Below the pieces are notes generated by a model, which saw only the letters and a program-made list of their open reading frames with translations, was not told the origin of the DNA and did not search any database. This document shows, one piece after another, positions 6,418 through 11,184 of a stretch of 11,184 bases of DNA. Source of the stretch: JBQLZQ01 sp052168355 (lineage in GTDB: Bacteria > Pseudomonadota > Alphaproteobacteria > DSM-16000 > Inquilinaceae); the NCBI GenBank assembly GCA_052168355.1, contig JBQLZQ010000047.1, positions 1 to 11,184 of the forward strand. Direction: 5' to 3'. Position numbers and translations under genes: made by a program. Position 1 is the stretch's first letter. Each line of letters opens with the position of its first letter.

Positions 6418-7563
6418 ATGACCCAGGCCACCGACGATACCGTTCTGCCGGGCGCCGCCCCAGCGGCCGCGCCATCGCGTCTGGATGTCGCCTCCCAATG
6501 GCAGCTGATGTGGTGGTCGTTCCGCCGGCACAAGCTGGCGATGATCGGGTTGACCGTGGTCGGGCTGCTTTACTTTGTCGCCCTGTTCGTGGAGTTCCTG
6601 GCCCCCTTCGATCCGGTCAAGGCGGACCGGCGGTCCGTCTTTCATCCGCCCCAGGCCGTCCATTTCATCGACCGGACCGAGGACGGGTGGCGCCTGCGTC
6701 CCTATGTCTACGATTTCGAGATGAGCCGCGATCCGGTTTCGCTGGCGACGCGCTACGAGCAGACCGAGGACAAGATCTATCTCCGCTTTTTCGGCCGTGG
6801 CGACCCCTATCGCCTTTGGCGCCTGTTCGAAAGCGATATCCATCTGCTGACAACGGTCGACCCGCGCGAACGGTTCTTCCTGCTGGGCGCCGACCGGCTG
6901 GGTCGCGACGTGTTGAGCCGGGTCATCTACGGCACGCGGGTATCCATGTCGATCGGTCTGGTCGGTGTGACCATCAGCCTGGTCGTCGGCACGCTGCTGG
7001 GGGGCCTGTCGGGCTACTACGGCGGCCGCACCGACGTGTTGATCCAGCGGCTGGTGGAGTTTGTGCTGTCGCTGCCGACCATCCCGATCTGGCTGGCCCT
7101 GGCCGCCGCCCTGCCCGCCGACTGGCCGATGCTGCTCAACTATTTCTTTATCACGGTCATCGTCTCGCTGGTCGGCTGGACCGAACTGGCGCGCGTGGTG
7201 CGTGGCCGGTTCCTGGCCCTCAAGCACGACGATTTCGTCATCGCCGCCCGGTTGGACGGATCCAGCGAGGCGCGGATCATCTTCCGCCACATGCTGCCGT
7301 CCCTGACCAGTCACATCATCGCTTCGGTCACCCTGGCCATCCCGTTGATGATCCTGGCCGAAACCGCGCTCAGCTTTCTCGGCCTGGGGCTCCAGCCGCC
7401 GGCCATCAGTTGGGGCGTGCTGCTGAAGGAGGCGCAGAACGTACGCTCCATCGCCCAGGCTCCTTGGCTGTTCGCGCCGGGTGTCGCGGTGGTGTTCGCC
7501 GTTTTGGCGCTCAATTTCCTGGGTGACGGTTTGCGCGACGCCGCGGATCCCTACAACCAATGA
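6418..7563 (+). CDS. ABC transporter permease, DppC/OppC type with enlarged periplasmic insert
   Basis: A 381-residue inner-membrane protein, longer than the roughly 300 residues usual for DppC. Span 1 is at about 41-62. Then about 110 hydrophilic residues (63-172) lead to the family motif FFLLGADRLGRDVLSRVIYGTR. Further spans lie at about 176-198, 213-232, 238-256, 299-321 and 350-372. The EAA loop is at about 257-292 (LARVVRGRFLALKHDDFVIAARLDG), followed by the LSFLGLGLQPPAISWG signature. The ribosome site GAGGGG overlaps the stop of the preceding gene, and the gene's own stop overlaps the next start as ATGA, so translation is probably coupled. The extra periplasmic segment, rich in charged and aromatic residues, presumably contacts the large binding protein; this is inference. 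It pairs with the DppB-type protein encoded just upstream. Confidence 0.94.
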   Translation: MTQATDDTVLPGAAPAAAPSRLDVASQWQLMWWSFRRHKLAMIGLTVVGLLYFVALFVEFLAPFDPVKADRRSVFHPPQAVHFIDRTEDGWRLRPYVYDFEMSRDPVSLATRYEQTEDKIYLRFFGRGDPYRLWRLFESDIHLLTTVDPRERFFLLGADRLGRDVLSRVIYGTRVSMSIGLVGVTISLVVGTLLGGLSGYYGGRTDVLIQRLVEFVLSLPTIPIWLALAAALPADWPMLLNYFFITVIVSLVGWTELARVVRGRFLALKHDDFVIAARLDGSSEARIIFRHMLPSLTSHIIASVTLAIPLMILAETALSFLGLGLQPPAISWGVLLKEAQNVRSIAQAPWLFAPGVAVVFAVLALNFLGDGLRDAADPYNQ

Positions 7564-9344
7564 CCACGCTCGAGATGACCTCCGCGCCCATGGCGGCCGC
7601 GATCGGCCAACCGGCATCCGACGTGGTGCTGGAGGTGCGCAACCTGAAGACCTACATCCCGCTGCGCACCGGGATGCTCAAGGCCGTCGACGATGTCAGC
7701 TTCAGCCTGCGCCGGGGCCTGACCACCTGCATCGTCGGCGAAAGCGGCAGCGGCAAATCGGTCACCGCCCGGTCGATCCTGCAGATCCTGGACCCGCCGT
7801 CGAAAATCGTCGGTGGCCAGATGCTGCTGCACCGGCATCGTACGGCGCGGGGCGCCGACCGGGACGACCAGATCATCGACATCGCGGGGCTGGGCGCACG
7901 GTCCAAGGAGATCAGGGGCATCCGCGGGCGCGACATCGCCATGATCTTCCAGGAACCGATGAGTTCCTTGTCGCCGGTGCACACCATCGGCGCCCAGATC
8001 ATGGAAGCGGTGCTGCTGCACGAACGGATGCCCAGGGACAAGGCCCGCGAACGGACCATCGAGATGCTGCGCCGGGTGGAGATCCCCAAACCCGAGACCG
8101 CCGTCGACCGGTACCCGTTCGAATATTCCGGCGGCATGCGCCAGCGGGCGATGATCGCCATGGCGCTGAGCTGCAATCCGTCCATCCTCATCGCCGACGA
8201 GCCGACCACGGCGCTGGACGTCACCACCCAGGCCGAGATCCTGGACCTGATCAAGCAGCTTCAGACCGAGTTCGGCATGGCGGTCATGTTCATCACCCAC
8301 GACATGGGGGTGGTGGCCGAGATCGCCGAGGACGTGGTGGTGATGCATCGCGGCAAGGTGATGGAGAGCGGCAGCGTCGATCGCATTTTCCACCGGCCGG
8401 AAGATGCCTATACCCGGATGCTGCTGGCATCGGTGACCAAGCTGGAAACCCGGTCCACGCTGAAAACCGCCGCTGCGGCGGCCAATGCGATCCCGCCGAT
8501 CCTGCGGCTTCGCGATCTGGAAATGCACTTCCCCGTCAAGAAGGGGTTCCTGCAGCGGGTGGCGGACCACAACCGCGCCGTCGACGGCGTCAGCTTCGAT
8601 CTGCGCCGGGGCGAGGCGCTGGGCATCGTCGGGGAGAGCGGGTCGGGCAAGACGACCCTGGGACGGTGCATCGCCAACATTCACCACGCCACCGGCGGCT
8701 CGATCGAATATGTCGACCGGCACGGGACGGCGGCGGAGCTGGTGGGTCTGAACCGGGCGGCGGCGCGGCCGTTCTACCGCGACATCCGCATGGTGTTCCA
8801 GGACCCCTACGCCTCCCTCAACCCGCGCATGACCATCGGCCAGATCGTCGGTGAGCCGCTGCTGGTCAACGGCGTCGCCAAGGGCGCGGATCTCCGCGAC
8901 CGGGTGGCCTATCTGCTGGAACGGGTCGGTCTTCAGCCGGACTTCATGGAGCGGTATCCCCATGCATTTTCCGGCGGCCAGCGGCAGCGGGTGAGCATCG
9001 CCCGCGCCATCGCGCTGGAACCGCGCATCATCATCGCCGACGAGGCGACGTCGGCCCTGGACGTGTCGATCCGCGCCCAGGTGCTGGACCTGCTGCTGGA
9101 GCTTCAGAACGCCCTTGATCTCAGCTTCCTGTTCATCGCCCACGACATCGGCGTGATCCGCTATTTCTGCGACCGTGTGGGCGTCATGTACCAGGGGAAG
9201 CTGGTCGAGATCGGCGACGCGGACCAGGTCTGCGACTCTCCAACCCACGCCTACACCCAGGCCCTGCTGTCCGCCGTGCCGCGCCCCGATCCAAGACACC
9301 GGGGCATCGCCCGCCGGGTGCGCTATCGCGGCGAGGCCGGCTGA
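7560..9344 (+). CDS. ABC transporter ATPase with two fused nucleotide-binding domains (DppD-DppF type)
   Basis: A 594-residue cytoplasmic protein with two complete ATPase domains in one chain. Domain 1 has Walker A GESGSGKS (60-67), Q131, signature YSGGMRQR (189-196), Walker B ending in D213-E214 and H247. Domain 2 has Walker A GESGSGKT (358-365), Q414, signature SGGQRQR (471-477), Walker B D494-E495 and H528. All catalytic residues appear intact in both halves. The halves are joined by a short Ala-rich linker near 300-311 (LKTAAAAANAIPP). Each domain ends with the family's HRPEDAYTRMLL or SPTHAYTQALL segment. It powers import through the two permeases. The start shares ATGA with the previous stop; no good Shine-Dalgarno is seen, which is consistent with coupled re-initiation. 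Starts at codons 6 or 11 cannot be excluded. Confidence 0.95.
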   Translation: MTTLEMTSAPMAAAIGQPASDVVLEVRNLKTYIPLRTGMLKAVDDVSFSLRRGLTTCIVGESGSGKSVTARSILQILDPPSKIVGGQMLLHRHRTARGADRDDQIIDIAGLGARSKEIRGIRGRDIAMIFQEPMSSLSPVHTIGAQIMEAVLLHERMPRDKARERTIEMLRRVEIPKPETAVDRYPFEYSGGMRQRAMIAMALSCNPSILIADEPTTALDVTTQAEILDLIKQLQTEFGMAVMFITHDMGVVAEIAEDVVVMHRGKVMESGSVDRIFHRPEDAYTRMLLASVTKLETRSTLKTAAAAANAIPPILRLRDLEMHFPVKKGFLQRVADHNRAVDGVSFDLRRGEALGIVGESGSGKTTLGRCIANIHHATGGSIEYVDRHGTAAELVGLNRAAARPFYRDIRMVFQDPYASLNPRMTIGQIVGEPLLVNGVAKGADLRDRVAYLLERVGLQPDFMERYPHAFSGGQRQRVSIARAIALEPRIIIADEATSALDVSIRAQVLDLLLELQNALDLSFLFIAHDIGVIRYFCDRVGVMYQGKLVEIGDADQVCDSPTHAYTQALLSAVPRPDPRHRGIARRVRYRGEAG

Positions 9345-9377
9345 TCCCGCCAATCCATAACCGGAGACCCAACGCGC

Positions 9378-10376
9378 ATGTATGTCGGAACCCAGGTCGC
9401 GGCCCGCGACGATACGGATTATCAGGTCTGGGCGCAGCTCGGCGTCCGCCATATCTGCGCCGACCCGCCGGGCAACCCGCACGACTGGACCGACGATGTG
9501 CTCACAGCCCATCGCGACAAGGTCGAATCGTTCGGCCTGACGCTGGACATGGTGCAGCTTCCGCTGGGGTCCCGGCCGATCGAGGAATCGCAGAGCCCCG
9601 ACATCCTGACCGCCGGCCCCGACCGCGACCGACAGATCGACAGCATCTGCGCCCTGATCGAACGGCTGGGCGCCGCCGGCATTCCCGCCGCCAAATACAA
9701 CCTCAACATCATCGGCATCCCGCGCACGCCAAACGAGCCCGGTCGCGGCGGCTCGTCCAACGCCGCGTTCCGCTGGGACAAGGCGGATCAGAACGCGCCG
9801 CCCGGCGCGGCGGGCGTTTTGGACGCGGACGAGAACTGGGCCCGCATCGACTATTTTCTGGAACGGGTGGTGCCGGTGGCCGAGGCGGCACGGGTGCGCC
9901 TGGCCTGCCATCCGCATGATCCCTACACCCCGCCCGGCTATCGCGGGGTGACGCGGGTCCTGGGCACGGTGCAGGGCCTGCAGAAATTCGTCCAGATGCG
10001 TGAAAGCCCTTATCACGGCTTGAACTTCTGCCAAGGGACGGTGGGCGAGATGCTGGACGATCCGGCCACAGAGATCTTCGACGTCATCCGCTGGTTCGGT
10101 CGGCGGGACAAGCTGTTCAACATCCATTTCCGCAACATCAGGGGCCGGCGCCTCAGTTTCATGGAAACGTTCCCCGACGAGGGCGACATGGATATGTGGC
10201 GCTCCATGCGGGTCTATGACGAGGTCGGCTACCGCTACATGCTGATGCCCGACCACGTGCCCGGCATCGCCGGCCCCGATCCCCAGGGGGTCGCCTTTGC
10301 CTATTGCTACGGGTACATCGCCGGTATGCTGCAGGCGGTGCGCGCCGGTCGCGACGTTGAGGGATCCGCACGATGA
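9378..10376 (+). CDS. uxuA: Mannonate dehydratase (UxuA) family protein
   Basis: A 332-residue TIM-barrel enzyme. The family reaction is dehydration of D-mannonate to 2-keto-3-deoxy-D-gluconate, a step of glucuronate breakdown. Metal ligands known from the characterised ManD enzymes (His, Cys, His, Asp) can be placed at H178 (CHPHDP), C218 (LNFCQGT), H250 (NIHFRN) and D292, followed by H293 (MPDHVP). The motif DEGDMDM (267-273) is also typical. It is about 60 residues shorter than E. coli UxuA (394), mostly in the middle section between the N-terminal half and the HPHDP motif. A GGAGA site lies ten bases before the ATG. It follows the ATPase by 33 bases and overlaps the next gene as ATGA. Family membership looks firm, but the neighbouring KdgD does not use the expected product, so the true substrate may be another sugar acid. 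Confidence 0.85.
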   Translation: MYVGTQVAARDDTDYQVWAQLGVRHICADPPGNPHDWTDDVLTAHRDKVESFGLTLDMVQLPLGSRPIEESQSPDILTAGPDRDRQIDSICALIERLGAAGIPAAKYNLNIIGIPRTPNEPGRGGSSNAAFRWDKADQNAPPGAAGVLDADENWARIDYFLERVVPVAEAARVRLACHPHDPYTPPGYRGVTRVLGTVQGLQKFVQMRESPYHGLNFCQGTVGEMLDDPATEIFDVIRWFGRRDKLFNIHFRNIRGRRLSFMETFPDEGDMDMWRSMRVYDEVGYRYMLMPDHVPGIAGPDPQGVAFAYCYGYIAGMLQAVRAGRDVEGSAR

Positions 10377-11184
10377 CGGCGACCCCACGAGCCCCGGAGG
10401 AGGTGAAGCGGTCGCTTGCAGGCGGTCTGCTGTCCTTCCCGGTCACCCACTTCACCCCGGACGGCGCGTTCGACAAGGCTCCCTACCAAGCCCATATCGA
10501 CTGGCTGATCGGCTTCAGCCCGGCCGCCCTGTTCGCGGCCGGGGGAACGGGCGAGTTTTTCTCCCTCACCCAGCGCGAGTTCGACCCGGTGATCCGCGCC
10601 GCCGTCGCCGCCTCCGGCGGGCGGGTGCCGGTGATCGCCGGCTGCGGCTACGGCACGGCGACGGCGGTGGAACTGGCCCGCGCCGCCGAGGCGGCCGGGG
10701 CCGACGGTCTGCTGCTGCTGCCGCCTTACCTGATGGCCGCCGAACAGGACGGGCTGTACGCCCACGTCAAGACGGTGTGCGACGCCGTGGGGATCGGGAT
10801 CATCGTTTACAACCGCGACAACGCGGTGCTGCAGCCCGAGACGTTGGCCCGGCTGGCCGACGCCTGTCCCAACCTGATCGGGTTCAAGGACGGTCACGGC
10901 GATATCGAGCTGGTCGTCAAGATCTGCCGGATGCTGGGTGACCGCCTGACCTATATCGGCGGCATGCCGACGGCCGAGGTTTTCGCCGTTCCCTACAAGG
11001 CGGCCGGGATCACCACCTATTCGTCGGCCGTGTTCAATTTCATCCCGCGCACGGCCATGGCCTTTTACGAGGCGCTGGTCGCCGACGACGGCGCCGTCCT
11101 GGACCGGCTGCTGACCGACTTTTTCTTCCCTTACCTTTCCATCCGCGACCGGCGCCGAGGCTATGCCGTCAGCATCGTCAAGGC
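10373..11184 (+). CDS. kdgD: 5-dehydro-4-deoxyglucarate dehydratase (KdgD), DHDPS superfamily, C-terminus off the right edge
   Basis: The frame is open from ATG at 10373 to the window end, 270 codons of an expected 300 or so. KdgD converts 5-keto-4-deoxy-D-glucarate to 2-oxoglutarate semialdehyde with loss of CO2 and water, through a Schiff base. The dihydrodipicolinate synthase fold is shown by GGTGEFFSLT (57-66), the catalytic tyrosine Y146 in IVYNRDN and the Schiff-base lysine K172 in LIGFKDGHGD. The pieces LLSFPVTHF, LLLLPPYL, GGMPTAEVFA, TYSSAVFNF and GYAVSIVKA match the KdgD branch rather than DapA or NanA. A GAGGGA site lies eight bases upstream, inside the end of the UxuA-type gene, with which it shares ATGA. 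The next gene in such loci is often a 2-oxoglutarate semialdehyde dehydrogenase; it lies outside the window if present. Confidence 0.9.
   Translation, partial: MTATPRAPEEVKRSLAGGLLSFPVTHFTPDGAFDKAPYQAHIDWLIGFSPAALFAAGGTGEFFSLTQREFDPVIRAAVAASGGRVPVIAGCGYGTATAVELARAAEAAGADGLLLLPPYLMAAEQDGLYAHVKTVCDAVGIGIIVYNRDNAVLQPETLARLADACPNLIGFKDGHGDIELVVKICRMLGDRLTYIGGMPTAEVFAVPYKAAGITTYSSAVFNFIPRTAMAFYEALVADDGAVLDRLLTDFFFPYLSIRDRRRGYAVSIVK

Noticed and set aside
3795..6533. A 912-codon open frame on the minus strand antisense to the transporter genes
   Set aside because: It is a product of strong G/C third-position bias opposite real genes. Its translation is His/Gly/Asp/Arg-rich and low in complexity, with no recognisable domain.
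7551..10388. A 945-codon open frame on the minus strand antisense to the ATPase and UxuA-type genes
   Set aside because: Same cause: the plus strand here carries two unmistakable, motif-complete enzymes, and the antisense product shows only biased composition.

Overview
The window is GC-rich (strong G/C bias at third codon positions) and looks like chromosomal DNA of an alphaproteobacterium, possibly Rhodospirillales-like. That placement is inferred from base composition, codon use and gene content only; there is no rRNA or other phylogenetic marker here. I see no tRNA, CRISPR array, insertion sequence, phage gene or plasmid function. The region reads as a sugar-acid uptake and breakdown locus, flanked on the left by an unrelated cell-surface polysaccharide gene.

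Layout. (1) Positions 1-699, minus strand: N-terminal part of a secreted polysaccharide export protein, cut by the left edge. (2) 700-1147: an intergenic stretch, AT-rich for this window, that must hold the divergent promoters of this gene and the next. (3) 1148-2314, plus: an enolase-superfamily sugar-acid dehydratase of the galactonate dehydratase type. (4) 2324-3058, minus: a GntR/FCD repressor with a TTG start, convergent with the dehydratase and divergent from the operon that follows. (5) 3059-3359: a control region with a FadR-like operator candidate, an 18-bp imperfect palindrome and a long leader. (6) 3360 to the right edge, plus: a tightly packed operon encoding a 658-residue substrate-binding protein, two DppB/DppC-type permeases, a fused two-domain ATPase, a UxuA-family mannonate dehydratase and a 5-dehydro-4-deoxyglucarate dehydratase (KdgD) cut by the right edge. 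Two junctions (7560-7563 and 10373-10376) are ATGA overlaps.

How it may work together (inference): the transporter has the architecture of the peptide class, but its partner genes are sugar-acid enzymes, so the cargo is more likely a uronate-containing oligosaccharide or sugar acid than a peptide. The GntR/FCD protein would sense a sugar-acid intermediate and release the divergent promoter. The enolase-type and UxuA-type dehydratases would make 2-keto-3-deoxy acids. KdgD would decarboxylate and dehydrate 5-keto-4-deoxyglucarate to 2-oxoglutarate semialdehyde, which leads to 2-oxoglutarate. The main puzzle is that the textbook UxuA product (2-keto-3-deoxygluconate) is not the KdgD substrate, so the locus either serves two branches or has an enzyme with a substrate different from its family name.

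I found nothing here that I would call an entirely new biological system. The points most worth following are the mixed dehydratase set, the operator candidates at 3081-3121, the intra-operon hairpin at 5350-5383, and a tiny leader frame overlapping the start of the enolase-type gene.
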